A stretch of 36,626 bases of DNA, from assembly GCA_037447655.1 (NCBI GenBank), contig JBBHKE010001811.1, positions 148,501-185,126 of the forward strand, read 5' to 3'. Below are positions 1-12,272 of this stretch, in pieces; the first letter of the stretch is position 1, and each line of letters begins with the position of its first letter. A program made the position numbers and the translations under genes. Below the pieces are notes generated by a model. The model saw only the letters and a program-made list of their open reading frames with translations. It was not told where the DNA came from and did no database searches. This DNA is from Zygnema cylindricum. Its lineage: Eukaryota; Streptophyta; Zygnematophyceae; Zygnematales; Zygnemataceae.

Positions 1-943
1 CAAACATATTTGGTCATTTGACAATGAGAAGAGGGTCATGGACAGTCATGAACAATGACTGTGAAATAAAACTAAATTCAAAAAAATAAGTTTACAGATA
101 TCATAATAGTTTCAAACTCCCGCTCCCCCGTTTTCTTTTTTATTTTTCCGTAATGTAAAACTATATACACAATTACACTGCTAATTTTTTATCAAAAGTG
201 GAAACCATTCTTGTTTGTTTGTTTACGAAGTTGGTCAATCATTCTTGGTCAATTATTCCCTTCCAAATCCAGGCCATCGTTCGTAAACCATTTTAGATTA
301 ACACTAGAGGCTGGATATGGACCAATTTGACCGGAAAACCAATAATTTTTGTTAAACTGAACGTGCCTCCTTTAATAAGTACGGAAATACGTACAAGAAA
401 AATCAAAATTTTGGATCCACGTGTAGGTTTCTAAATTTACTTTCTGGCACAACTAGAACGGTTCTCGCTTCTAGTTTGAAAGGTATGCCATGCGATGAAA
501 AACTAATTTTATGCTTAAAAAACTGTTTTACCGTTTGATAGTGGGAACTTTGAAGCTCCATAACTTTCTTATTGCTTAAGTTTTTTTTTTTTTTTTTTTT
601 GTTGAATCATTTTGTTCTTCTACTGTTTGTCTGTCATAATGTGATTTTTTCTTCAATCCAGTTTCCTGTCCACGTATCAAAACGTTACTTAACTTTAGGT
701 CATTTTGTAATGTATTTTTAGAAGGATCTGACTGCGTCCAGTTTTACGGAAAAACAGCAAAAATTTGTTCCACAATACTTTGACATGCCGTTACTAGGCA
801 TGTTTCTTTCTGTAAATTACTGAGTCGTTTAAAAGAAGGCAAACTGGACCAGTTTTGCAGATTGACTCGAAATTTTATGCCAAAAATTCCAATGCTGGTG
901 TTTCCTTGATACTTATTTAGTTTTATGTGTTTCTTATTATCAG
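1..943. other. Upstream stretch without recognised exon
   Basis: AT-rich sequence ending in an acceptor (ttattatcag) at 934-943, so at least its right part is an intron of the kinase gene. A T-run of about 20 lies near 580-600. I looked for a membrane-spanning exon that should precede the kinase exon and could not identify one. Confidence 0.5.
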
Positions 944-3900
944 AGAAAACGCCGGAAGACTCTGAATTCGCGATCCGCATGAAGGCCCATTTTGTCCAAA
1001 ATATAACTCTTGCAGAAATAAAACAGGCCACAGGAAATTTCGATGATGCCCATCTGCTTGGTGAAGGGGGATACGGATCGGTGTATAAGGGAGTCAGTCC
1101 TCAAGGGGAATTATGGGCTGTGAAAAGGGCAAAGACGGTTTCTATGAAGGGTCTCCGCGAGTTTGAACAGGAGGTAAGCGATCATCTCTCTTCATTACAC
1201 CGTTAATCGTTATTAGTGTTAATCACACTAATTTGGTCGCGACTTTTTTTTACCAAAAATCACAAAATAGAGTTAATAACATTATTTAAGGACGTGGACT
1301 ACAATTTGCCACGTCTCCTTGCACTAAATTAGTGTTGTTAATTCTAATTTCGCATTAACACTAATAAATCTTTAATGCTAAAAACGATGAGCGGTGTAGT
1401 TTTTCCATCCCTTTTAGGCATGTAATGGTGAGACAGTAGAAAAGAACAACTGATGTCAACATATACTTACCTGTGGAAAAACCTTCAACAAGCACGTGGT
1501 GGGTATTCAATGCTAAATGGAAATCTTTTCAATTCTCAAGAATAGGAAAATTGTTTTAAACTTTTACTGGTATTTCAGTTTGTACTTGAGTAAACAGTAT
1601 AACATCTTGCACTGCTCTCCTTTTTTATTATCTATTTCAATATTGACTTTTTTTCACGATGATAGCTACTCTCGACTATGTTTTTAATGTAGCATGTCAT
1701 ATTTTGTGCATGCGTGGGAACTTTGGGGAATGTAGGAAAAGTGAGAATGTTGAGAAAAAAAAGAGGGAGAGGGAATTAGAGGGTGAGAAAGAGGTTTTTG
1801 AAAATGGAAAGCTTAAGAGAAAGGTGGAGAGGTGATGGGAAGAGGAAGATGAAGGAATGAGAAATGGACAGGTAGCGAAGTTTCGTGAAGAAAAAATGAA
1901 AGGTCGCCATTTTTTAGGGCACATATAAATGGATTTATAATTTCTAGCAGTATTTTTTTTAATTGGAGTGGATGACACTCATGCTCTTGTCCAGCTTAGA
2001 CAACATGTAAATGCTCCATCGTTCTCTGAAATTTATTCTTGCATGCCCAAAAAGCAAACAGTTATTGTCGGAAAACAAGTGTGGAATTTTAGGATTGAGC
2101 TAAAGAAGCCTGATGACCAATGAATGGACAGGTCGACATCATCTCCCAGATGAGCCATGCGAACATTGTGAAGCTTCTAGGATTTTGTGACCAGAAAAAT
2201 GAGCAAATTTTGGTTTATGAGTACATGGCCTTGGGGAGTTTGAGACCATTGATAAGAAGGCCTAAAGGTATGTCGCACATTGTTATTGAACTTGTAGGTT
2301 TTTTAACCCTAGGCCTGTTTTCCTCCAGATTTTTAAAGGATGGCAATTTTTTACAGTGTGGACATCTTTTATCCTTATAGTATCCTATAGGTATTTTTCC
2401 TTAGGTATTTCTACGTCCATCGAATAGATTTTATATGGCGTGAAGTTTATTAGCGGAACACCGATAATATGTAAACACCAAATTTTTGTTGAAAGTTATA
2501 TTTGATACAATTTTTGGCCAATGATAGGGAAATCGCAATAGAATCACAAGCTTGTTTTTGTCACGTGTAGTATTTTGCGTCTTAGAAGATAGCAATACAA
2601 TTTATTGCACCTTGACATGATTAAGATAAAGCCTCGTTTTTCATGCGGCCAAAGTATCAAAATAGTGAATTTTTTTGATGCGACTTAAACCACATGCTCC
2701 AGATTTGCCACTATGTTTCGTTTGGTTACAGTGCTTAGTTGGACTATTAAATCTTCGTCACTAAGGCTTCATAGTGACCACCTTAGTGATATCTCTCGCG
2801 TTCATTTAGCTAGTTTGGGCTAAATACTAGTCATTAGTTTCTAGTTTGGGTCCTATTCATATATTACATGACAAGACTTTATTTGTTGCCATGTTTAACC
2901 TAAAAGAGATTCTTCTTTTCCAATTACTCTTTTGAATCCCAAAAAAAAAATAACTTACGACAATCTTTTTCCATATCCGTCTCTTTTTTTGTTTGAAGAG
3001 GGTTATGGGACCCTAGTTGACTAATAAAAACCAGTGAGAACACATTCACCAAATTGACTCGTCATTTTGGGACTCTATCCAACCTCACGAACTTTCGTTT
3101 TTTAGTTTGGTACATATAGTTTTGTGGACCTGGTAAATGCTCGAAATTGAGAAAAAATATATATTTTTTATGCATACATCTTTACAGGCATAGGGTCAAA
3201 AATTCAGACTCAAGTCGTAGTGGTCAACAGAACCTTTTTCTTGTCGTTGATAGGTTTCAAGGGAACATTTGAAAGAGTAAATGATTTGTATTTGACTTGC
3301 AACTTAGAAGTAATCTTATAACTTTGTTACCTGGCAGTTTGTGAGTAACCATCCGTTCTGGTATAGAAGCCAAAAGTATAACTGTTACGCATGAAACCTG
3401 AAAGCTAATATTGAAATAAATGTATTACATTTATTTCCTCATAAATATGTTGTCGCACTAAGTTTACGGGTACGGTACAGTAGCTTGCAAAGTATCAAAG
3501 CTATCACGGACCTTCTTCAATACAAATGCACTATTCACACATTTTCCTTCATTATGATAGCTCTGTGCATTGTTCAATTGTCATCGGAGGCAATGTCACA
3601 AGGCCACTACTCACATCGTTGATTATTTGAGAAACTTGTTCCTGTTTTTCTTAAAACAAATTTTAATATAGCTTGTGACATTGTGGGGTTTCTTGACAGG
3701 TGACTCAGACTGGGAACCACTTACTTTTCTCCAGCGAGTGGAAATTGCCCGTGGAGCGGCTGAAGGTCTTCGCTACTTGCATATGTTTGCAAAACCAGCC
3801 GTTATTCACCGCGACATCAAATCTGACAACATATTGGTTGATGAAGATTTCAAAGTAAATCAAAAAAATTGAAACAAACCCCACATTCATTTTCAGAGCA

Positions 3901-6900
3901 GTATCGTAGTCAACGTTTTTAGGCATTTCTAGGGTTGTATAAGATTTGTTAGGTTTTTACCTCCTGTCTTTCCCTGTTGTCATTCTCTTTGACGAGAAGG
4001 CTAAAAGCACATTTCAAGTTTTCTAGACCCAATAAAAGTCCAACATTTATCAAAATTTCTCTAATGCGTCTCACATGTTTTTGTTTTCATCTTAAAAAAA
4101 AATTGTATTGTTAGGTCATCAGTGAAATCAAACTGTCTCGAGTCCACATCAAATCATGTGCACATTAAAAGGGCCATTACAGAGGCTCATATTCTACATA
4201 ATTTTGTTTGCTCGTAACTCTTTTTGCCTAATTTTATTGTCTCCTAATATTTTGTTTCTCGAATGCGTCTCATATGTTTAAAAAAAATGTACTGGTAGGT
4301 AAATTAATTTATTAGTGAAATGAAACTGTTTGGGTCCACATCAAATCATGTGCACATAAAAGGGCCATTATAGAGGCTCGTTATTTACATAATTTTGTTA
4401 GCTGTTTGCGTAATTTTGTCGTCCCGTCCACACGAGTTGTAGTGATTAATGTGAACTTATTTCCGAACGCAACGACATCCTCCCATTAATCAATTTTATT
4501 TTCAGAAAGAAGAAACAAGAGAGGAGAGGAGGAGGAGCAGGATATAATTGCTTATGGAACCAAAGGATTCCAAAATGTCCTTGGGCTAAAAAAGAAAAAA
4601 TTTGCCAATGTTCTCAACTTCAAACGCATGTGATAATTCTGCTTTTGAAGTCGGAGAGTCTTGCAATTTCTGGGCAAAACATTCGAGTTGTAGAACAAAT
4701 TCTAAGTATTGTACTAATGTTCTTTGAATACGACAAATGAATGAAGTAATTGTTTCTTGTCATCATAGCACATAAGTACGCTTCCCTTAGGCATAGACTG
4801 TTCCTCTAACCAACGGACAATACATTGGAAAGCCCTAAACTATGTGAGTTTTATGACATGTAGTAGTGCCACAGTGGTGCTTATATTTTAACACGACGGT
4901 CAGTTCGTACCACGTAGTGTACTACAAAGTCGGTAGTTCGTACGAGGTACGTATTATACGATCGTACTTCTATTCTATGATTTGAGCTAGTCAGTTTTGT
5001 TGCTTGAACCTTCTTCTTATTGAGGTTTCCTAACGGAGATGTTAATCTTTACAGGCCAAGATTGCCGATTTTGGACTTTTGAAGGACATTCCCTCAGGGT
5101 CTCTGGAGGACCCCCTGACCACACGTGTGGCCGGAACTATGGGATACATAGATCCTGAGTACTATACGAATTTTGCTGTTACGGCGAAGAGTGACGTTTA
5201 CAGGTGATATAGAGAGACGAAGGAAAGCGAGAGGAAAAAGGAGAGAGAAAACTTAAGAAAAGGAGAGAGAAACCGGAAAAAGAAATGAGTGTTATAAAAA
5301 ATGAAATGGAAAAAAAAAAGAAAAGTGAGGTGAAAGAGAGGGAAGACAAAAAAACACGTGAGAAGAGAGAATCCAGGAATGCTTTGTGGATGGCGTGCCT
5401 TCTTTTTCTAATTTTCCCATTTGTGCATTTAAATCACAAGAGAGGATATAGACGGATATAAACTTCATCGAAGGGGAATTTTCTATTGGAGCATACTGTA
5501 ATGTGTGACGGTGTCCTTTACCTTTACATTAAGGAAAGCACCGAAAAACACTTCATTTTTCTGGCGGGACATTTGATTTTTAGCGTCCCCACCCCGTAAC
5601 ACATTTAAATATGTTCCAAAGGAAATTTCCCTCCATAAGGTTCTTTCTTTATGTTTTTTCTAGGTTTTTTCTATTTCTTTAAAATAGTATTAAAAAAAAG
5701 AACCTGAAGGGAATGTTACTTTTATCATAGGTTGAATATGCGAGATAGTAACCCTGTACTATTTGCACATTGTACGTCCTGTAGTAAAACACGCACAAAA
5801 CCGTATAGTACGTGTTTTCGAAAAACATTGGTTCAAAATTAGGGTGATGTCAATAGTAGAACCCATCATTTGGGCTCACTGATGCCTTTGATTCTTAATT
5901 TATTTATTTTTTTTTATTTTTTTGAAACGCGTGGCCTGAATTTTAAGTACCATGATGTCAATCAGGATGCCTCCAAAGATTTGGTTTTCTCGTTGCAATA
6001 TAATACTATACACGTATAGAAAGTGCACTTTACATTTAACATTGTTCGGACACTAGGAACCGTATAATACAGCCACAAACTAAACCTTTTCTGTGTTCTA
6101 GCTCGGTTTTTTAAGTTTTAATGACAGAAATTCTCGGCTTGTGCAGTTTTGGAGTTGTCTTGTTTGAACTCATTACAGGTAGGGGAGCTTTAGTTCATGA
6201 AGAGGATCCTGAGGAATCTGGGATTCCCCTCACTACCTCGTTGCCAAACTGGGTGAGCTCTCCTTTTCTTCACCTCCCTCCACAAAGTGAAAATCTGCTC
6301 GTTTTTACCCATAATTTAGTTATTGTCCACCGTGCTTTGCTTGGATGGACAAATAGTATGGATGAAAAATATAACATTTGTTGTACAAACAAAATGGGTC
6401 TACCCGGCCCCTTCTATTGTTAGCTTCTAGAAATGATTCTCGACTACACTAATTTGTACAGATGCTTCAAAGTCGGCCATAATTGATACCAGATATTGTT
6501 ATTGTAAATTACACCGCCCGTCATCATTAGATTTAGCGTATTATTAGCGTTGACACTTTAATAGAATCAACTACATTGATTAGGTTTTGTAGTGTGGCTC
6601 ATTAAACAGTGCTGTTATCAATCATTGATGATTTTGGTCAAAAGAAAACTTCACTTGAATTAGAGTTGACTCTAAAAGCGACATCGGTTAACATGCGGAA
6701 ACAATTGGAAACACTGTATATTGTGTCCTTGTACCGTAGGCGTAGGGCAACAATAATAACGTTTCGAATTGTTTCGCACATTAAACCTATGAACAGTGAT
6801 GGCCAACGTAGTGCATTTGAAACATGCATGATCTTTCTTTCTGTATCATATGAGTTTATTTCTCCCTTTGATTTGTGAGAACCTCTGTAGTTGTTTTTTT

Positions 6901-7269
6901 CTGAGTTCCTATGGCATGTTTTTTTTTCCCAAATTGGTCAAAAATACCATGCAGATCCAACCCTACCTTGACGACGTCCAAGCTGTTGTTGACCCACGAA
7001 TGACCACTTACAATGTGGAAGCCATGGATATGTTTGTTAAACTTGCCCAAGTATGCACAGAAAGGTTCTCAAAGTACCGTCCAAATATGGATGAAGTTGC
7101 TCGTCGACTTGGGCAGATAAAGAATCATCTGATGGGAATTAGTGAAAAGGTCGCTCCTATGCGTACTTCGAGTGATCTTTCACCTTATCATACCATCACA
7201 CCTTACCTATCCTCGTCCACGAGCGACATTGGACTGGATCCTGTCTCAGAAGCCCGGGCGGGCCGATAG
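944..7269 (+). CDS. Receptor-like protein kinase, 3' six exons (partial at 5' end)
   Basis: A plant receptor-like Ser/Thr kinase, cytoplasmic half only; such proteins sit in the plasma membrane and phosphorylate signalling partners. Exons: 944-1173, 2132-2267, 3700-3854, 5055-5203, 6147-6252, 6955-7269; all five introns are GT-AG, phases agree, and the join gives about 362 residues. Motifs in order: juxtamembrane [13 protein letters not shown]; glycine loop [11 protein letters not shown] and lysine in AVKRA (exon 1); hinge [11 protein letters not shown] (exon 2); catalytic loop [10 protein letters not shown] (exon 3); DFG and [11 protein letters not shown] (exon 4); [17 protein letters not shown] (exon 5); [11 protein letters not shown] and a Ser-rich tail (exon 6). 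Catalytic Lys, HRD, Asn and DFG are all present, so an active RD kinase is expected. The layout resembles LRR-VIII-type kinases, but without the ectodomain the subfamily is inference. No frameshift or stop was seen. Confidence 0.9.
1196..1398. mobile_element. MITE family A, copy A1 (203 bp, in kinase intron 1)
   Basis: Begins TACACCGTTAATCG and ends in the inverted form closing CGGTGTA, with TA at both edges. Inside it shares the block around ACGTGGACTACAATTTGCCA with copies at 27283 and 28401, which have exactly the same length. It lies wholly in intron 1, so it should not disturb the protein. TA flanks fit the Tc1/mariner (Stowaway-like) superfamily. Confidence 0.85.
1735..1860. repeat. Purine-rich tract in intron 1
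   Basis: The + strand is nearly all G and A (gagaaaaaaaagagggagag and similar) for about 125 bp. Open frames on the opposite strand here are Ser/Phe/Leu-rich artefacts of the simple sequence. Confidence 0.75.
4058..4416. repeat. Tandem duplication in intron 3 (period about 199 bp)
   Basis: Two diverged head-to-tail units start at AATGCGTCTCACATGTTT (4063) and AATGCGTCTCATATGTTT (4262). Both contain CACATCAAATCATGTGCACA and then AAGGGCCATTA followed by GAGGCTC. The second unit is shorter by small deletions. Confidence 0.8.
5206..5378. repeat. Purine-rich tract abutting the exon 4 splice donor
   Basis: Starts within about ten bases of the donor at 5204 and runs as AG-rich sequence for about 170 bp. 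It is part of intron 4 and not coding. Confidence 0.7.
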
Positions 7270-8440
7270 TTGAACAATAATTATGGGAGAAACAGAAAAT
7301 TTGTGAAATTTTGAGCTATGTTCTAATGTGGCATTTGTGATACATTGCTCGATACATCAGATGAGATTGTTCTCCAGTCAATAGAGAAAGATTTTGTATA
7401 CATGAATTTTTATGGTGTAATAACAGACAAAGTGAATGCAAGAACCTTGTTTCAAGTTCACCTTCTAACTTTCTAGAGCACTCAGTTTCCGCTAATTACG
7501 CTAAGATAGTGCACTTTAGTTTACACAAATGGTACATATGCACTTAGCTATTTTGTTATTGTACATATGCACCGAAAATGCATTCTTTTACCATATGTTT
7601 AAACATTTTTGCCGCTATATTCCGGACTAATACATAAGCAATCAAATAGATCTGTCTTTTAACAATAGTAAGGTTCTGCAAAAAAAACTTTCACATAGTC
7701 TTAGATTCTCTCGGGGACATTTGCTTCATTAGTGCTTCTTGAAGTCGCAAAGGACTTGTTTAAATTTAACAACAGGTCTAGTTTCTCAACTTTCCTTTAA
7801 TTGTTAAAACCCTGACTGTTTTTTGGTTATGTTTTGAACCAAACTGTGATTATACAAGTTGGTGCTTGATAAAAGTTAACAATGTGAAAATTTCCCTTGT
7901 GCACTTGCAATGTTGTTATGTTTGGGGTCTGTTCCACAGAGTCTTTCACTCGATTTAAGCTATTGGTTGGTTTTGGCTTAATAATTGTCTGTTTAGGAAA
8001 ATAAATTGTCAATATTGCGTAGTTAAGAATGCACAGCTTTTTGCGCGTATGAGCCATCAGTTATATTGCTTGGTTGGCTCCAAAATAAACTTGCCTAACT
8101 TTTCAAATTGTCATTTCAAAACAACGAGTAGATAGGTACAATTGAAGTGCGTTTTTTCTCGGTATGTTATTACCCGTTGTTGTCCAAGATCAGACTACAA
8201 GAAATCCACACCATTGTATGCATAATATAAAAATGTTGTCTTACAAACCCGTCGTATAAGACTCTTTTGTGTACCTTTAGGAATGACTTGAAGTACCAGC
8301 GCAAGTATTGCAGTTGAAAGAATTTACTGGTGAAGAAAACTGAAAAATAATAATTATAGAGTGTACCAAACTGGTATGGAAAGAAAGTATCTGTTCGTAA
8401 ATCAAAAAAAAAAAAAAGAGAAAGAGATTTGAAAAGCATA
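7270..8440. other. 3' flank of the kinase gene, no other gene seen
   Basis: AT-rich sequence holding the presumed 3' UTR and intergenic DNA. I found no clear polyadenylation signal that stands out from the background and no coding region; the short open frames on the minus strand have no recognisable motifs. Confidence 0.5.
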
Positions 8441-8628
8441 GTCACTATTTCATCTGTAACCACTATTTCATGTGTGACACTACTTCATGTGTGACCACCA
8501 TTTCATTTGTAACCACTATTTTATATGTTTGTCGAAATGAACTGCATGCAATCTGAGTTGTGGGAGTGAATTCAAGGTCTCCTCACGCTTTACAATGTAA
8601 TAATTTTCTTCAAGCAAGTGGGATGGCG

Positions 8629-8983
8629 GAGGCCTTCGAAATTTGGCCAAGTACCGAAGCTTGTGGACGAGCCAGAGGAAGGCCTTCGAAATTTGGCTCA
8701 AAATGGGCACCACTAAGGATCCCATTTTATAAGAAAAAATGAGATCGAAAGTCCAAGAGGGAGGCCTTGAAAGGGCGAAGACAACCTCACCCCCGCCGCA
8801 TGCGGGAGCCATGCCCCTAACAAACAAAATGGGATGGTGGGTATTGCCTTTAGGGGAATGAGGGAAGGGTTGTTGTGGTGTTTCGGAGGCTCCCTTCATG
8901 CTAAAGCGGGGCGTTGGAGGTCTCCTCCATACCCTCACCGTAGGTGGAGGCCATGCCCTTAACAAACGAAATGGGATGGTGGA
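8629..8983. repeat. Short direct repeats inside the fold-back element
   Basis: GGCCTTCGAAATTTGGC occurs at 8631 and 8681, exactly 50 bp apart. A longer block around CCATGCCCCTAACAAACAAA then ATGGGATGGTGG near 8809 recurs near 8951 with two changes. A long minus-strand frame crosses this region but has no domain I know. Confidence 0.7.
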
Positions 8984-9115
8984 CAACACCTACGTTTGTC
9001 ACGTTCACTTTGACAACTTACGATTAAACGAATTTTAATCGAACCGACAAAACCTACGCGACCCAATTTGACCAACCGACCAAAGGAAAAACTGCGAACC
9101 GACGGACGTCCAAAG

Positions 9116-9334
9116 TACACCGTGAATCGCTATTAGGGTTAATATTTTTTTCGTCACTTAAAGCATCTTTTCTCCGTACACATGTCCTATTTTTAATTTG
9201 AGACCGCCAATCGGAAGCTGGGAATCTTAACTTTCAATCGCAACCGTCAGATCCACAATCCGACATGTGTGTTCGGGGAAAAGATGTTAAAAGTGGCGAA
9301 AAAAGCATTGACGCTAATAACGATTGGCGGTGTA
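9116..9334. mobile_element. MITE family B (219 bp)
   Basis: Left end TACACCGTGAATCGCTATTA; right end is its inverse ending ATTGGCGGTGTA. The inverted similarity runs about 70 bp inward, through the block AGCATCTTTTCTCC. TA at both edges. The ends match the other MITEs in this window but the inside is different. Confidence 0.85.
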
Positions 9335-9559
9335 CTTCCGTCGTCGTCAAATAAACATGACGTCCTACCAGCGCCGAACCTGCGCCGATGCCCCACCGAT
9401 ATCATATCGCCGGTGCTTAGTATCATTCCTTAAGTGTGTTCACTCAATAGGACCTCTTCCCACAAGTCGGAAGGGGAACCTTTTCTTGATTTTGTTGATT
9501 TAACAATTCCCTAAGTCAATCGAGTTGGTGGTTATTCCTCGCAAGGAGTCTTAAACGGT

Positions 9560-9930
9560 AGTAGATGCCTTCCTCCAAAGGGTATTAGCTCAATGCAAGG
9601 CCCAAATCGAGGTCTTAACGGATCAAGGTTCAAAATTTGGAAAGGAATTTGCTAACTTAATGGAGAAATGTTTGATTGACCATGGATTGACAAAAGGGAT
9701 CATACCTAAGGCGATGGTTTGGCAAGCAATTGTGTACAAACCGTGGAAATGGCACTCGAGAAACATGCCCTCTTAGAAGATATGGGGCTATGGGATTTTC
9801 GCGTTCCTTAGATTGCCATGGATACTTGTTGATCGAACAAACTTCCCTTTTTAAACACAACTCATACGTTATCCAATTTGGACGCAATCCCATCTTGTAA
9901 GGGGCAGCATTCGCACAAGCTAAGATGACG
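9560..9930 (+). pseudogene. Ty3/gypsy integrase fragment, decayed
   Basis: Read in two + frames this is the core of a plant gypsy-type integrase, which inserts retrotransposon cDNA. The first frame gives IEVLTDQGSKFGKEFANLME then CLIDHG; after a frameshift near 9700 the second frame gives GDGLA, then VEMALEKHALLEDMGLWDF. The conserved TDQG and ALLEDMGLWDFRVP strings are familiar from Ty3/gypsy polyproteins of land plants. Several stops (for example after RVP) and at least one frameshift make it nonfunctional. Protease, reverse transcriptase and LTRs are absent nearby, so only a splinter survives, inside the fold-back element. Confidence 0.8.
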
Positions 9931-10049
9931 CCGGAGATACATGCATATATATACATATATATACAAATACATACAGTGTTTCCCTTTATAAAATTTGTTG
10001 AAGCAAAACTCGTACGTCATCCAATTTGGACGCAATCCCATCTTGTAAG
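9866..10049. repeat. Direct repeat pair in the gypsy remnant
   Basis: A block reading ATCCAATTTGGACGCAATCC and continuing CATCTTGTAAG is present near 9873 and 10020, about 147 bp apart, each preceded by a related AACTC(A/G)TACGT. A short TATA/CATA simple repeat lies between them (about 9940-9975). Confidence 0.75.
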
Positions 10050-10533
10050 AAGATCTTAAAAGAGCGAAAGCCAGCAAAGACGCTTTATGCCATGGGTATG
10101 AGGTAGGAAAATAACACCTTCCATATACCCACGGTTCAGGTCATCTTCCACTTGGTATCTGTATTCCCTAAGGGAGTCCTAACCTAGGAGGGTGTCAACG
10201 GCAAGCGGGTGAACGAAAATTAGATCAACATGGCATTTTGTCATCTCAGGGGACTGGAGAACAACCCCTCCTTCCATATGACAATCGGACGTCATTGTCA
10301 TCATCATTATGAAATCTTGTTGCCCGTAAAAAAGTCAACTCTTGCTTGAAAAAAAATATTATAATGTAAAGTGTGGAGACCTTGAATTCACTCTCACAAC
10401 TCAAATTGCATCCACTTCCTTTCAACAAACATATAATAGTGGTTACAAATGAAATGGTGGTTACATATGAAGTAGTGTTACACATGAAATAGTGATTAAA
10501 AATGAAAAAGTGGTTACACATGAAATAGTGGTG

Positions 10534-11290
10534 TTGTGGAGTTGCTTAAGAATGTTGCAATCGAGATAGTTACAAAGCATTAGACTTATCTCTTCACTTG
10601 TGATTAATAATAATAATCAAACAATCGTTTTTATTTGTGCTTTCTTGTTCAAGCAAAAGGCACAAATGGAATAGTTACTGTGAATTTAACACACTGCCTT
10701 ATAAAAGGTTGTTTAGGATTATTTAGGATTTTTTAGTAGCCTACATACAACATTACGCTTTGTCCAAAAAATAAACATTTGAAATAGAAATGATTGCTAA
10801 AGGTCTTTGGAAACACAAACAAATCTTTAAAATGTCAAAAACTAAACTAATTGTTTGCGGCACAAAGGTACTTATTGGTCACGACATGATAATGGTAACT
10901 TGTCATGTTGTTCCATCTTCCTTTTTATAATCGGAATGTCTCTTGTTTCATTTTGTTTTTCCATGGAAAGTGGCACAAGGCCTTATGTGCCCACTACTTG
11001 CACACACATACCATGGCTTTAAAAACATATGTACATATGCATGTAAATATATATAGTTTTTCCTTCTCCGAAAAGTTGTTGAAGCATTTTGTATGACTTA
11101 TACTATGGCTTATGGTGGGCATGAAACTGCCATGTATACTACCGTAGGAGATCCAGAGCATGAGAGACCATTATTGCAGTTAGCAAAATTTGTATTCGAG
11201 TTCTGGTAGTAATTAAGGAGGAGATAAGCACACGAATATTTCCCGTTCACTTGGCACCTATAGGCACATAAGGCAAGTGGAAGAATAACC
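10534..11290. other. No gene recognised
   Basis: AT-rich sequence between the fold-back element and the long purine tract. One small + frame near 10905-11096 has no recognisable motif. I see no repeats of note. Confidence 0.4.
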
Positions 11291-11299
11291 TGCGCAATT

Positions 11300-12272
11300 G
11301 AAATAAAGTAAAGAGAGAGAGAAAAACAGAGAGAGGGAGAAACAGAGAGAGTGAGAGAGACAGAGAGGTAAAGATAAAGAGAGGGATGTAGAGAGAGACG
11401 GAGAGAGAAATACAGCGATAGTGACATAGAGAGACAGAGAGAGAGAAAGAGAGAGAAAGAGAGGAGAGAGGAGAGGAGGGAAGGGGAGGGGTAGGGAAGG
11501 AGAGGGGAAATGAGGGCAGCGCGGGGGGAGAGAGTGAGACAGAGAGAGAGGAACAAAGGGAGAGTAGTTTGAGATCAAGTGACAGAGACAGATAGATAGA
11601 AATGGAGATAGAGAGAGGAGGGGAGAGGGAGAGAGAGAAGGTGAAGAGAGAGGAGAGAGCGAGAGGGAGTGAGAGAGAGAAATGGAGGGACAGTGACAGA
11701 GTGAAGGAAAGTGGGGGATGAGATTGAGAGAGAGGGGGCGAGAGGCGAGAACGACATATGGAGGAGAGAGTAAAAGAGAGAGAGAGAAAAAAAGGAGATG
11801 GAAAGCAAGAGAGAGAGAGCGAGAGATAGGGAGAGAGAGCAGGGGAGAGGTGGAGAGAGCTATGGAGAGAAGGAGAGAGGAAGAGCAAAAAATAGAGAGG
11901 AGCGGAAAATTGATGAAGAGAGAGAGGGGGAATGAGATAGAGAATTATGGGGGAAAGAGGGAGATATAAAGAAAGAGGACGGAGAGAGAGATGGAGAGAG
12001 TAAGAAAAGAGAGAGGGAGGGAGAGAAAGGTGGTGAAGAGAGGAAAAAAGAGGGAGAGAGAAAAGAGAAAAAAAGAGAGCAAGAAAGGAGAGAGAGCGTG
12101 ATGGAGAGAGAGGTGGAGAGAAAGCCGGAGAGTGAGAGAAAAAGTGAGACAGAGGATAGAAAACGGGAGATAGAGGGAGAAAGAGAGATGGACATAGAGA
12201 GAGAGGTGGAGAGCGAGAGGGAGAGAGGAACAAAAAGAAGGGGAGAGAGAGAGAAAAGGGGGAGGGAGAGTA
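11300..12272. repeat. Long polypurine tract, about 1 kb
   Basis: The + strand is almost pure G/A, built from GAGAGA runs with scattered T or C. All long minus-strand frames (Ser/Leu/Phe/Pro-rich) are artefacts of this composition. The tract stops abruptly at 12273, where the copia leader begins with TGTTACAG. Confidence 0.9.

Larger units (their letters stand above)
8441..10533. mobile_element. Fold-back / Mutator-like element with long inverted ends
   Basis: Left end 8441-8619 and right end about 10339-10533 are inverted copies along roughly 180-190 bp. Both contain GAGTGAATTCAAGGTCTCC, then a run related to TTCAAGCAAG at the inner edge. The outer parts are tandem 18-bp units like ACCACTATTTCATGTGTA, about five on the left and six on the right. 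Long inverted ends built of direct repeats are typical of fold-back elements and some MULEs. I see no transposase, and the target duplication is not clear. A MITE (9116-9334) and a decayed gypsy integrase (9560-9930) lie inside. Confidence 0.75.

Noticed and set aside
8516-8989. 157-codon minus-strand ORF
   Set aside because: Crosses direct repeats inside the fold-back element; sequence shows no known domain.
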